From an uncultured Ruminococcus sp. (GTDB lineage Bacteria; Bacillota_A; Clostridia; Oscillospirales; Ruminococcaceae), in NCBI GenBank assembly GCA_900315975.1, contig ONBA01000009.1, forward strand, positions 10,759 to 74,758: DNA of 64,000 bases. Direction: 5' to 3'. This document shows positions 24,766-34,289 of the stretch, piece after piece. How positions within the stretch are numbered: position 1 is the stretch's first letter; every line of letters begins with the position of its first letter. The notes below the pieces were generated by a model, which saw nothing but the letters and a program-made list of their open reading frames with translations, did no database searches and had not been told where the DNA came from. Position numbers and translations under genes: made by a program.

Positions 24766-25728
24766 TTAGAATGCGATCTGCTCAGCGATGTGGTGGAGCT
24801 TCTCGTCGTAAGGCTTCTGCATCTGGAGAGCTTCCTGTATATCATAATCAACAAGCTTGCTGTCCTTGATACCTACAACACGGTTGCCGACACCCTGCTC
24901 AAGGAGTTCAACAGCATAGTAACCCATTCTTGTAGCTTCAACTCTGTCTCTGAGAGTAGGATTACCGCCTCTCTGTACGTGACCGAGGATAGTAGCTCTT
25001 GTTTCGATATGTGTCTTCTCCTGAAGCATTGTAGCGATCTCCTGTGAGTGACCGACGCCCTCAGCAACGATAACTACGAAATGCTGCTTGCCCTTTGCCT
25101 TCTTTTCGAGCATTACCTTTGCGATCTTGTCGATATCGTATGGAACTTCCTTTGTGATGATATCTGTAGCACCGCAGGCAATACCTGTATTTACTGCGAT
25201 ATGACCAGCACCTCTGCCCATTACCTCAACAACAGAGCATCTGTCGTGAGACTGTGAAGTATCGCGGAGCTTGTCTACCATTTCCATAGCTGTGTTCATA
25301 GCTGTATCGAAACCGATAGTATAGTCTGTGCAAGCAATATCGTTGTCGATAGTACCGGGAATACCTACGCAGAGCATACCCTTGGCTGAAAGATCAGCAG
25401 CACCTCTGAACGAACCGTCGCCGCCGATTACTACGAGACCCTCGATACCAAGCTCTTCACACTTAGCTCTTGCCTTTTCAACACCCTCTTCAGTTCTGAA
25501 TTCAGGGCATCTTGCTGTATAAAGGACAGTACCGCCTCTGTGGATAATATCTGAAACACTTCTCTCGTCCATCTGGAAAATGTCGCCTGTGATAAGTCCG
25601 ACGTAACCTCTGCGGATACCATAAACTTCCATGCCCTTGCTGAGAGCTGTTCTTACAACTGCTCTTACAGCGGCATTCATTCCGGGAGCGTCACCGCCGC
25701 TTGTCAGTACGCCAATTTTCTTGATCAT
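24766..25728 (-). CDS. pfkA: ATP-dependent 6-phosphofructokinase
   Basis: A 320-residue glycolytic enzyme phosphorylating fructose 6-phosphate. It has GVLTSGGDAPGMNAA at the start, GGDGSFRGA (102-110) with Gly105, and GIPGTIDNDI (121-130) with Gly124. These two glycines mark the ATP-using rather than the pyrophosphate-using type. VVEVMGRGAGHIA is the substrate block. Length equals the classical bacterial PfkA. It lies 140 bp downstream of dnaE with its own promoter, the usual Firmicute neighbour order. Confidence 0.97.
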   Translation of the reverse strand: MIKKIGVLTSGGDAPGMNAAVRAVVRTALSKGMEVYGIRRGYVGLITGDIFQMDERSVSDIIHRGGTVLYTARCPEFRTEEGVEKARAKCEELGIEGLVVIGGDGSFRGAADLSAKGMLCVGIPGTIDNDIACTDYTIGFDTAMNTAMEMVDKLRDTSQSHDRCSVVEVMGRGAGHIAVNTGIACGATDIITKEVPYDIDKIAKVMLEKKAKGKQHFVVIVAEGVGHSQEIATMLQEKTHIETRATILGHVQRGGNPTLRDRVEATRMGYYAVELLEQGVGNRVVGIKDSKLVDYDIQEALQMQKPYDEKLHHIAEQIAF

Positions 25729-25804
25729 AAATACTCTCCATTCTGCACCATGCGTATATTAGTCTGCGGGTAAAACCCAAGCAGTTTAATTCCATACAAT
25801 ATAT

Positions 25805-25833
25805 ATTTTACCTCTTTTGACGATTATTGTCAA
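25805..25833 (-). promoter_or_regulatory. Promoter of pfkA
   Basis: Minus strand TTGACA (25833-25828), 17 bp, TAAAAT (25810-25805), about 75 bp before the start. This allows glycolytic expression apart from dnaE. Confidence 0.65.
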
Positions 25834-25868
25834 GTGAATTCTCACATATTTTCAGAAAAATATTGTTT

Positions 25869-28800
25869 TCAGCGTATAAGTCTCAAAAAATCCGGCGAAA
25901 AAACGTCTGAAAATGCCCTGTAGCTCTCCTGATTCACAGCCACAGACAGTCCGCTTTTAGGTTTTATCACCTTTCTGACGTCGGTCAGGTAAAAGCAGAT
26001 TTCAGTTGAACCGGAGTATCGTCCGCACAGTGCACTTACTGCTTCTATAGGTACGTCCGCCGAATCAGCCTTAATACACAGCTTCATATTCTCCGTCATG
26101 CGTGACAGTTCATTTTCTGCAAAAATACTGCCGCATATCACTGTTACACTATCGTCTTTCAGCGATATTTTGCCGTTTATGAGCAGGATTGAGTCCTCAT
26201 GAAGACGTGAACCGCTCACTGCAAAAAGGTCCGGAAACACTACTGCCTCAACTTCTCCCGAACCGTCCGAAACGGTGATAAAACACATTTTTGTTCCCTT
26301 TTTGGTGATGTGTACCTTCATATCCTGCAATATGCACATAAGACACACACTATCGCCGTCTTTAGGACTTCCCTCAGCTATGCCGGATACTCTGTTCACA
26401 CGCAGAAGTTCTGAAAGGTATGAATACTCTGCAAGCGGATCACCGCTCAGGTAGATTCCTGCCGCCTCTTTTTCCATCGCAAGCAGTTTTCGTTTATCAA
26501 ACTCCGGCTTGAAGGGTATCCTCATGTTCATACTTTCAGTGTCAGCCGAACCGAAAAGTCCGAGCTGACCCTCGATGATTCCTCTGTTTCCGCTTCCGGC
26601 GGCGTCCATCAGCATTTCATAGTTTTCAAGCATCTGCCGGCGGTTGAGACCGAGTCCGTCGAATGCTCCGGACTTGATGAGACTTTCAAGTGCTTTTTTA
26701 TTCAGTTCCCTGCCTCCTACACGTTCACAGAAGTCCTGTAAACTACGGAAGACTCCGTTGTCACTGCGTTCACGGATAATCTTGTCCGCAAGACCTCCTC
26801 CTGCATTTTTCACTGCGAGAAGTCCGAAGTACATCTTGCCGTCAGTGAAGGTAAATCCCTTCATACTGCGGTTTACGTGCGGACACATTACCTCTATCCC
26901 CGCTGACCGGCACTCGCTGATATACTCTGCAAGCTTTCCTGCCGAACTCATAACACTCGACATCACCGCCGCCATATAAATACCGCGGAAGTGATATTTC
27001 AGGTACGCAGTCTGATACGCAAGATAGGCATATGCCGCCGCGTGCGATTTATTGAATGCATACGATGCAAAGCTCACCATTTCGTCGAAAATCGCATTTG
27101 CCGACTCTTCGGGTACTCCCCCTGCTACAGCTCCGCTTACAAAGCTGTCACGCTCACGGAGCATTACATCGTGCTTTTTCTTAGCCATTGCACGTCGTAC
27201 AATGTCCGCGTGACCGTAGGAATATCCGGCAAGTTTACGGCAAATCTCCATTACCTGTTCCTGATAGACCATAACTCCGTACGTCTCGCCGAGTATCTCT
27301 TTAAGCTTCGGGTGGATATATTTTATTTTGTCCGGAGCCTTTTTGTTCTCTATATAGACCGGTATCGACTTCATAGGACCCGGACGGTAAAGCGACAATA
27401 TCACTATCAGGTCTTCAAGACGCTCAGGCTGTAAGTCAATCAGCTTCTGTGTCATTCCTGCACTCTCAAACTGAAAAACTCCCGCTGTATCGCCATTTGC
27501 GAGCATTCTGTAAACGTCACTGTCATCAGTAGGGATACGGTTGATATTGAATTCGGGCTCAGTACGCTGAATCTCTCTTACAGCGTCCCTGATAATGGTA
27601 AGGTTGCGGAGTCCGAGAAAGTCCATTTTGAGCAGTCCGAGAGATTCGAGGTACTCCATAGTGTACTGCGTTGTAATCGTGTTATCATTGCGCTGAAGCG
27701 GTACAAGGTCATCAAGCGGCACTGCCGATATCACGACTCCTGCCGCATGGGTAGAAGTGTGCCGAGGCATACCCTCAAGTCGCAATGCAAGGTCTATCAG
27801 CTTTTTCACTGACCTGTCGGAATCGTATAACTGAGCAAGGTCGGGATTGTCACGCAGAGAAGAGGTCAGGTCACCTTTCGGGTCGATAAGCTTTGCGACC
27901 CTGTCCGCAAGATTGTAGGGAAGTCCCATAACACGTGCTATGTCCCTGACTGCGGCTTTTGCTTTAAGTGTATCGAAAGCGATTATCTCAGATACCTTGT
28001 CTGCACCGTATTTCTGCACTACATACTCCTTAACATAGTGTCTGCCCTCTATGCAGAAATCGATATCAAAGTCCGGCATACTTACACGCTCCGGATTCAG
28101 AAAACGCTCGAACATGAGATTGAATTTGATAGGGTCAATTCCGGTTATGCCTATGCAGTATGCGACAAGACTTCCGGCTCCCGAGCCTCTTCCGGGTCCA
28201 ACCGGTATATCGTGTTCACGTGCATAGCGAATAAAGTCCCAAACAATGAGAAAATAGTCAGTAAAGTGCTTCTCAGTGATGACCGAAAGCTCGTAATCAA
28301 GCCGTTTTACGATATTCTCAGGTACCGCTTTTCCGTAACGTTTGACCATTCCGGCATGGGCAAGTCTTCGCAGGTACATATCGTTATCGTCTGTCCCCTC
28401 GACATGAAAATGCGGGATTTTTATCGCACTGTCAAAGTTCATGTCAACATTGCACCTTGCGGCAATATCTGCGGTATTTGTGACAGCCTCCTCATGTCCG
28501 GCAAAAAGCTCTGCCATTTCGTCCGCAGACTTTACGTAAAACTCGTCCGTTTCAAAATTAAGTCCGGTCGGCTCGCCAAGCAGTTTTCCGGTCTGTATGC
28601 ACAGTAGAATATTCTGCAATTCGGAGTCCTTCTTATTAATATAGTGACAGTCATTTGTTGCGGCAAGAGGAATCCCTGTCTCGGCAGAAAGTCTGTACAG
28701 CTGCGGCAGAATCTGCAATTCCTCACGGATACCGTGTGACTGTACCTCTATATAATAGTTGCCTTCACCGAAAATATCGCGGTATTCGAGTGCCTTTTCC

Positions 28801-29273
28801 TTTGCAGCAGCGTACTGTCCGCTGCTCAGCAAGCGAGGTATTTCTCCGGCAAGACAAGCTGACAGTGCAATAAGTCCGCCGTGATACTTTTTCAGAAGTT
28901 CAACGTCTACACGCGGTCTGTTGTAGAATCCCTCGATCGAACCAGCTGACACGAGTTTCACAAGGTTACTGTAACCCTGATTATTCTCGCACAGCAATAC
29001 AAGATGATACGGACGCTGGTCGAGTTTCGGCTCTCTGTCAAATCTGGTTCGCGGTGCAACATACACTTCACAGCCGATAATCGGCTTTATTCCGGAATTT
29101 GCGGCAGTCTTCCAGAACTCAGCCACACCGTACATATTACCATGGTCGGTTATCGCAACAGCTGTCTGACCAAGTTCTCTGACACGTTCAATAAGGTCAG
29201 TGATACGACACGCGCCGTCGAGCAGACTGTACTGCGTATGAACATGAAGATTTACAAATCCGTCACTTAGCAT
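25869..29273 (-). CDS. dnaE: DNA polymerase III alpha subunit
   Basis: A 1134-residue C-family replicative polymerase. The N-terminal PHP domain has HVHTQYSLLDGA. The palm has GPGRGSGAGSLVAYC and the acidic MPDFDIDFC. A tandem helix-hairpin-helix region lies near LNKKALESLIKSG, and an OB fold follows (MCILQDMKVHITKKGTKMCF). No exonuclease domain is inserted, which marks DnaE rather than PolC. Its start overlaps whiA by 11 bp, and the gene is the penultimate member of the long cluster that begins with rpe. Confidence 0.97.
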   Translation of the reverse strand: MLSDGFVNLHVHTQYSLLDGACRITDLIERVRELGQTAVAITDHGNMYGVAEFWKTAANSGIKPIIGCEVYVAPRTRFDREPKLDQRPYHLVLLCENNQGYSNLVKLVSAGSIEGFYNRPRVDVELLKKYHGGLIALSACLAGEIPRLLSSGQYAAAKEKALEYRDIFGEGNYYIEVQSHGIREELQILPQLYRLSAETGIPLAATNDCHYINKKDSELQNILLCIQTGKLLGEPTGLNFETDEFYVKSADEMAELFAGHEEAVTNTADIAARCNVDMNFDSAIKIPHFHVEGTDDNDMYLRRLAHAGMVKRYGKAVPENIVKRLDYELSVITEKHFTDYFLIVWDFIRYAREHDIPVGPGRGSGAGSLVAYCIGITGIDPIKFNLMFERFLNPERVSMPDFDIDFCIEGRHYVKEYVVQKYGADKVSEIIAFDTLKAKAAVRDIARVMGLPYNLADRVAKLIDPKGDLTSSLRDNPDLAQLYDSDRSVKKLIDLALRLEGMPRHTSTHAAGVVISAVPLDDLVPLQRNDNTITTQYTMEYLESLGLLKMDFLGLRNLTIIRDAVREIQRTEPEFNINRIPTDDSDVYRMLANGDTAGVFQFESAGMTQKLIDLQPERLEDLIVILSLYRPGPMKSIPVYIENKKAPDKIKYIHPKLKEILGETYGVMVYQEQVMEICRKLAGYSYGHADIVRRAMAKKKHDVMLRERDSFVSGAVAGGVPEESANAIFDEMVSFASYAFNKSHAAAYAYLAYQTAYLKYHFRGIYMAAVMSSVMSSAGKLAEYISECRSAGIEVMCPHVNRSMKGFTFTDGKMYFGLLAVKNAGGGLADKIIRERSDNGVFRSLQDFCERVGGRELNKKALESLIKSGAFDGLGLNRRQMLENYEMLMDAAGSGNRGIIEGQLGLFGSADTESMNMRIPFKPEFDKRKLLAMEKEAAGIYLSGDPLAEYSYLSELLRVNRVSGIAEGSPKDGDSVCLMCILQDMKVHITKKGTKMCFITVSDGSGEVEAVVFPDLFAVSGSRLHEDSILLINGKISLKDDSVTVICGSIFAENELSRMTENMKLCIKADSADVPIEAVSALCGRYSGSTEICFYLTDVRKVIKPKSGLSVAVNQESYRAFSDVFSPDFLRLIR

Positions 29274-30177
29274 CAGGACTTCCTCCCTGCCTTATGTCAT
29301 CGGCAATTTTTGCAAGCTTACGGAAACGGTGGTTGACTCCGGAACGGCTTATAGGCTCTGCAAGACTGTTTCCTATCTCCTGCAGGCTCATTCCAACGTT
29401 TTCAAGGCGCAGCTCAGCGACTTCGCGCAGTTCGTCAGTGAGGGACTCAAGTCCGACAGAGGAAGCTATGAGCAGGATATCCTCCTGCTGCTTCATTGCT
29501 GCTGCAACTACCTTGTCGATGTTGGCACTGTCGCAGTTAGCGATACGATTCGCCTTGTTGCGGACATCCTTATAGATTTTCACATTCATAAGTTCAAGTG
29601 TACACTGCTGTGCCCCGATGAAAGTAAGTGTGTCCTCGATGGACTCGCTGCCCTTGATGTAGACAACGTACTGTCCGCGGCGGATAGCAGTCCCCGCAGA
29701 TACACCTATGTCAGAAAGCAGCGATATAAGCTGATTTGCAAGCATTTCTCCGGGTACAGAAAATTCAAGGTGATACTCTTTTGCCGGGTCATTCACACTT
29801 CCGCACGCAAGAAAAGCTCCCGCTGTAAAAACTCCGAGACTTGACGTAGATATCAGCTCGTCATCGAACTTTCTTACACCGTCTGTGATGTGGTATTTTG
29901 CGAGAACTCTTTCTATAAGCGACTTGTCTGAAATGTCGTAAGTGTATAGCGTATTTCCGCTTCGGTTCGACTCACGGCAATCTATTTCGCTGTGAAAAAC
30001 GTGCCGGAAAAGCTCACGGAAAGTCTCGCCTGCTGTAGTACTTTTAGTCTGTAATGATATCCTGTCGCTGCTGAGATGACGGCAGAAAATCAACATACCA
30101 TACAAGCAGGCAAACCGCTTGTCCTTGTCTGTAATGGAAGAGCGTATCTCCTCCCTGACTTCATTTGAAAATGACAC
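29263..30177 (-). CDS. whiA: WhiA-family DNA-binding regulator
   Basis: A 304-residue protein with a LAGLIDADG-homing-endonuclease-like N-terminal fold (FSNEVREEIRSSI, GAFLACGSVNDPAKEYHLEF) and a C-terminal helix-turn-helix (SLQEIGNSLAEPISRSGVNHRFRKL). The GTG start at 30177 is chosen because WhiA proteins begin MSFS..VK.E and a purine-rich GAGAGGGG lies just upstream; an ATG ten codons earlier is in frame. WhiA influences cell division and chromosome segregation in Firmicutes. The neighbours rapZ and murB fit the conserved cluster. Confidence 0.93.
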   Translation of the reverse strand: MSFSNEVREEIRSSITDKDKRFACLYGMLIFCRHLSSDRISLQTKSTTAGETFRELFRHVFHSEIDCRESNRSGNTLYTYDISDKSLIERVLAKYHITDGVRKFDDELISTSSLGVFTAGAFLACGSVNDPAKEYHLEFSVPGEMLANQLISLLSDIGVSAGTAIRRGQYVVYIKGSESIEDTLTFIGAQQCTLELMNVKIYKDVRNKANRIANCDSANIDKVVAAAMKQQEDILLIASSVGLESLTDELREVAELRLENVGMSLQEIGNSLAEPISRSGVNHRFRKLAKIADDIRQGGSPDAK

Positions 30178-30264
30178 CTTCTCGCCCCTCTCAAAATATG
30201 TCCGCATATAATCTGGTGCAGGTACGGTAACTGTACAGGCAACAGGCTATTATGCGGACATCTA

Positions 30265-31137
30265 TCAGTATTTTTTATCTTTGGTGATATCTCTGTGGTA
30301 CTTCTGTACCTTGAATTTATTCTCTATAAGATGATTTGCAAGCAGTTCGGCAAAAGTTATAGACCTATGCTTTCCGCCTGTACAGCCGAACGCTATAACA
30401 AGCTGACTCTTGCCCTCACGTATATAAAGCGGTATAAGGTAATCAATAAGGTCACTTATCTTCTTATACAATTCCTGTGACTCATCAAAGCTCATAACGT
30501 AATCACGGACACACTCCTCAAGACCGGTATGGTTGCGGAGTTCCTCGATATAATACGGATTAGGAAGGCATCTTACGTCAAAAACAAGGTCAGACTCTGT
30601 CGATACTCCATACTTGAACCCGAATGACATAACCTTTATAATAAGCGAATCCGAACGGTTTTCAAGGAAAAGCTGCTTTACCTGGTCTTTAAGCTGTGAA
30701 GCAGTCAGCCCCGATGTTTCAATGTAATAATCGGCTATCTCCCTTAGTGTCGAAAGCTGATCACGTTCATACTGTATCGCCTCATGGAGATTTCCGTTGA
30801 ATTTCTCGTCGAGAGGGTGTTTACGGCGTGTCTCTTTATATCGTTTAATGAGAACTTCGTCATCTGCTTCGATAAACAGCACCTTAACGTCAACATCCGC
30901 ATCTGATTTAAGAGACTGCCATGCACGGAATATTTCCGTGAACATATCACCTGTTCTGATATCGACTGCTACTGCTATCTTATCAGCACCCATTTCAGAT
31001 TTTCGGCAAAGGTCAACGAACTGGGGAATAAGCTTTGGCGGGATATTGTCTATACAATAGTATCCGATATCCTCCATTACGTCCATTACACTCGATTTTC
31101 CTGAACCGGACATTCCGGTAACGATCAATAAGTTCAT
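30265..31137 (-). CDS. rapZ: RapZ/YvcJ-type nucleotide-binding protein
   Basis: A 290-residue protein. Walker A is GMSGSGKSS (8-16), followed by MDVMEDIGYYCIDNIPPKL. The C-terminal domain contains YGVSTESDLVFDVRCLPNP and a late VIAFGCTGGKHRSIT, the conserved metabolite-binding block. In E. coli RapZ binds GlmZ RNA; in Firmicutes (YvcJ) it hydrolyses nucleotides and binds UDP-sugar-linked signals. It is placed between murB and whiA as in other Firmicutes. Confidence 0.95.
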   Translation of the reverse strand: MNLLIVTGMSGSGKSSVMDVMEDIGYYCIDNIPPKLIPQFVDLCRKSEMGADKIAVAVDIRTGDMFTEIFRAWQSLKSDADVDVKVLFIEADDEVLIKRYKETRRKHPLDEKFNGNLHEAIQYERDQLSTLREIADYYIETSGLTASQLKDQVKQLFLENRSDSLIIKVMSFGFKYGVSTESDLVFDVRCLPNPYYIEELRNHTGLEECVRDYVMSFDESQELYKKISDLIDYLIPLYIREGKSQLVIAFGCTGGKHRSITFAELLANHLIENKFKVQKYHRDITKDKKY

Positions 31138-31159
31138 GAATTATCCTCTTTCAGTATTA

Positions 31160-32065
31160 TCAGGAAAGAATGATCGGCTCAAGCTCAAGCTGATAACCGG
31201 TTTTTTCCTTTACGATTGTTTTTATCTTTCCGCAGAGTTCAAGTACATCACTGCACGTTGCGTCGCCTGTATTTATCACGAAACCGGAGTGCTTCTCGCT
31301 AACCTGTGCACCGCCGCAGCTCATGCCTTTAAGTCCGCACTGGTCGATAAGCAGTGAAGCGTAACTTCCCTCCGGACGCTTGAATGTACTTCCTGCACTT
31401 GGATGGTCAAGCGGCTGCTTGGAACTTCTTTTCTGCATACATTCGTTCATAGCCGCCTTTATCTCGTCAGGGTCACCGCTTTCAAGCTTTAGAGTTACTG
31501 ACGTAATAATGCAGTCCTTTCCTGAGAAAAAGCTATGTCTGTAGGAAAGGTCCATATTCTCTGCTGAGATGGACTGTATATTGCAGTTTTCGTCGATATA
31601 CTGTGCCGAAACGACAACATCTTTCATCTCGCTGCCGTAAGCCCCGGCATTCATGTATAAAGCTCCGCCGACTGTTCCGGGTATGCCGAAAAGGTGCTCC
31701 ATACCGGTAAGTCCGAGGTGCTGAGCGTGAACGCAGGCTGACGCAAGAAGAGCACCTGCCTGACACTTTATAACGTTGTCCTCGATAGTGATATTCGCAA
31801 AATCACTGCCGAGAAGAAGAATTACACCGTCGAAGCCTTCATCAGCTGCGAGGACGTTGCTTCCTCTGCCGAGAATGCCGTACTTTACCTTGTTCTCCTT
31901 GAGATATTTCAGAAGTTCAGCTGCTGAAACGGCAGAATTTACACTTACAAGTGCTCTGCATGAGCCTCCTATGCGGAATGTCGTGTATTCCTTCAGCGGA
32001 CATTCAGGAGTTATCTTGCAGCCAAGCTTATCGCAAAGAGCTGTTAGTTCGTTTATATTTAGCAT
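31160..32065 (-). CDS. murB: UDP-N-acetylenolpyruvoylglucosamine reductase
   Basis: A 301-residue FAD enzyme for UDP-MurNAc synthesis, the second committed step of peptidoglycan. It has YTTFRIGGSCRALV, the FAD-binding ILGRGSNVLAADEGF, GIPGTVGGALYMNAGAYG, and the late HPSAGSTFKRPEG with the catalytic serine. HSGFVINTGDATCSDVLEL completes the type II (Firmicute) MurB without the extra loop. It lies 18 bp behind hprK and 22 bp before rapZ. Confidence 0.96.
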   Translation of the reverse strand: MLNINELTALCDKLGCKITPECPLKEYTTFRIGGSCRALVSVNSAVSAAELLKYLKENKVKYGILGRGSNVLAADEGFDGVILLLGSDFANITIEDNVIKCQAGALLASACVHAQHLGLTGMEHLFGIPGTVGGALYMNAGAYGSEMKDVVVSAQYIDENCNIQSISAENMDLSYRHSFFSGKDCIITSVTLKLESGDPDEIKAAMNECMQKRSSKQPLDHPSAGSTFKRPEGSYASLLIDQCGLKGMSCGGAQVSEKHSGFVINTGDATCSDVLELCGKIKTIVKEKTGYQLELEPIILS

Positions 32066-32083
32066 ATTATCTCCCCCGATAAA

Positions 32084-33043
32084 TCAGAATGATTCGTAAT
32101 TTCTAACTGTTTCCTTGGGGTCTGACTCCATACCGAGTCTGTGGAGAAGCTCGGCAGCAGCATTGTAGCCCATTTTCTTCTGTCTGTTGTTCATAGCCGC
32201 TACCTCAAGGATAACCGCAAGGTTACGTCCTGGCTTTACAGGGATTGTGAGTGAGGGTATCTTTACACCGAGAAGGCTTACGTATTCGGTATCAACACCC
32301 ATTCTGTCGTAGACCTTTTCAGAGTCCCACTGCTCAAGCTCTACAACGAGGTCGAGCTTTTCAGTCATCTTTACTGCACCGATACCAAAAAGGCGGCGGG
32401 CATTGATGATACCGATACCTCTGAGTTCAAGGAAGTGGCGGATATTGTCCGGCGAACTTCCTACAAGGCTGATATTTGACACTTTTCTTATCTCGACTGC
32501 ATCGTCTGCAACAAGTCTGTGACCGCGCTTTACAAGCTCAATAGCAGTCTCGCTCTTACCTACACCGCTCTCGCCGGTAATAAACACACCTTCGCCGTAT
32601 ATCTCGATAAGTACGCCGTGGCGAGTAACTCTCGGAGCGAGGTTGAGGTTGAGGAATGCGATAAGTCCGGACATGAAGTTAGATGTGCTCTCCTTACTTC
32701 TGAGAAGGGGTACTTCGTACTCCTTTGCAAGTTCGAGCATTTCCGCAAAATAAGGCAGTTCTCTTGTAATTATAAGTGCCGGCAGACGCTGTGCAAAGAG
32801 AAGCTGTAAACGTTCCTTACGTGTCTTCTCGTCGATAGTTGAGAGGTACGCAAACTCCATTTTTCCGATTATCTGTATACGCTCAGGGTTAAAATACTCA
32901 TAGAATCCCATGAGCTGAAGTCCCGGACGATTGACATCGTTCTCGCTAATGAGTATTTCCTCCGGATTTTTGTGAGTATGTATTACTTCGAGCTGATATT
33001 CGTCAATGATTTTCTGAAGGGATACAGTAAAATTCTCTGCCAT
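32084..33043 (-). CDS. hprK: HPr kinase/phosphorylase
   Basis: A 319-residue carbon-catabolite enzyme that phosphorylates HPr on serine. P-loop GESGVGKS (157-164), His142 in RHGVLIEIYG, the capping LRGIGIINARRLFG, and the K3 loop near IPVKPGRNLAVILEVAAMNN are all present. The ATG at 33043 follows GGAGAA with proper spacing; an ATG four codons earlier has its site too close. Co-transcription with murB, rapZ and whiA links sugar signalling to wall synthesis. Confidence 0.95.
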   Translation of the reverse strand: MAENFTVSLQKIIDEYQLEVIHTHKNPEEILISENDVNRPGLQLMGFYEYFNPERIQIIGKMEFAYLSTIDEKTRKERLQLLFAQRLPALIITRELPYFAEMLELAKEYEVPLLRSKESTSNFMSGLIAFLNLNLAPRVTRHGVLIEIYGEGVFITGESGVGKSETAIELVKRGHRLVADDAVEIRKVSNISLVGSSPDNIRHFLELRGIGIINARRLFGIGAVKMTEKLDLVVELEQWDSEKVYDRMGVDTEYVSLLGVKIPSLTIPVKPGRNLAVILEVAAMNNRQKKMGYNAAAELLHRLGMESDPKETVRNYESF

Positions 33044-33079
33044 GTTTTTCTCCATTCTCCGATTGATCGGGGTTTATTA

Positions 33080-34252
33080 TCAGCCGATAACGAATGATGA
33101 GTATCCGTATCCGGCTATTTTGTCCTTTGCTTTGCTTAATTCTTCGCGAGTCCTGCCCTGTCCCTTTACCCTTACGGCAACATTAAAGTCGGTAAGCTTG
33201 GGACTGAGGAATCTCAGGCATTTGTCGGTAATCTCCTCGGGCGAACCTTCAAATTCGTAAAGTGTATGACCGTCCGACACACCGTAAACGAGTTCGTCAA
33301 CGTCTATTTCGAGTACGACTGTATTTGCTGAAAGAAGCATTGGCTGAAGCACATCGCTGTTGCCTTTCAGCATATCAGTTGCAGAAACTCCGATATACAT
33401 TGAAGCTCCGTTTTCGACCGACTTCTCATACAGCAGATTTGCCGCAGATGTAAGTCCCATGAATCTGTCACTCTTGCCGAGTTTTTCGTCAAGAAGTTTT
33501 AGGTCAGACTGTCTGAATTCGGGATAGACAAGGTCTGAACAGATTATACGCTCAAATCCTGCACCCGATACTTCAGAAACGATGTCGGAGAGGTATTTAA
33601 GGGTAGTCTGCGAGTAAGGTGTAGTCCATGGTTTTCCGTTGTTATTCGGGTCATTGTCGAGCCACTGTGAACCGTCGTCAGTGGTTGTATAGCCGCTTTC
33701 GGGGTACACCGCCGGAAGCAGATTATCATGAAGCGTGCTGATATTAGCCGCCGGCTTGAAGCCTGCGGCTTCAATTACTGAGACCATATCGCTGAGTGTG
33801 ACCGAAGACTGTACAGCCTGACTGTTCTGAGCTTCACTGACGGAAGAGGCATAGTTAACAGCTCCTCCCTTCACTTTCAGCGGTACTTCAACAAATTCTA
33901 TCCTTTCATCGGTCGGCAGTGCATGAAGAGCTTTTTCAAGTGTACTCAGACTCTCGATGTCCTCAACATTAAGAGCCGCCGCACTATATCGCTCGTTCAC
34001 AGCCTTTTCACCTGATGACGCACCTTCTTTTCCGGTATCGTCAGTAGTCTCCGGAAGAGCGGGTGCAGGTTTATCACCCTTATGATGAGTAAGGTTTATG
34101 ATAGGTTCAGCGGCACTGTAGCCAATGAAGCCTATACCGCCTATCAGCAATACGGTAAGAAGCCCCGACACCATCTTGCCGAATGTACTCTTGCCGTAAT
34201 AATTCTTTTCTTTGGTTTTGTAGATTTTCCTTCCTTTGTTCTTGCGTTTCAT
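33080..34252 (-). CDS. Membrane-anchored DUF4015-like putative glycoside hydrolase
   Basis: A 390-residue protein: basic N-terminus, one membrane helix (about 29-47), a disordered Pro/Glu/Thr linker, and an outer domain of about 290 residues. The pattern PLKVKGGAVNYASSV, a later LDNDPNNNGKPWTTPYSQTTL and GFERIICSDLVYPEF recalls DUF4015 TIM barrels (WxxP...DYVRFP) of the GH13-like group, but the fit is partial and the usual catalytic acidic residues are not all evident. It sits between the rnfA-like gene (37 bp) and hprK (36 bp). A polysaccharide-binding or degraded-hydrolase role is inference. Confidence 0.6.
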   Translation of the reverse strand: MKRKNKGRKIYKTKEKNYYGKSTFGKMVSGLLTVLLIGGIGFIGYSAAEPIINLTHHKGDKPAPALPETTDDTGKEGASSGEKAVNERYSAAALNVEDIESLSTLEKALHALPTDERIEFVEVPLKVKGGAVNYASSVSEAQNSQAVQSSVTLSDMVSVIEAAGFKPAANISTLHDNLLPAVYPESGYTTTDDGSQWLDNDPNNNGKPWTTPYSQTTLKYLSDIVSEVSGAGFERIICSDLVYPEFRQSDLKLLDEKLGKSDRFMGLTSAANLLYEKSVENGASMYIGVSATDMLKGNSDVLQPMLLSANTVVLEIDVDELVYGVSDGHTLYEFEGSPEEITDKCLRFLSPKLTDFNVAVRVKGQGRTREELSKAKDKIAGYGYSSFVIG

Positions 34253-34289
34253 TTATTGTACTCCTAATAAAGTGTATAAGCGCATTTTT

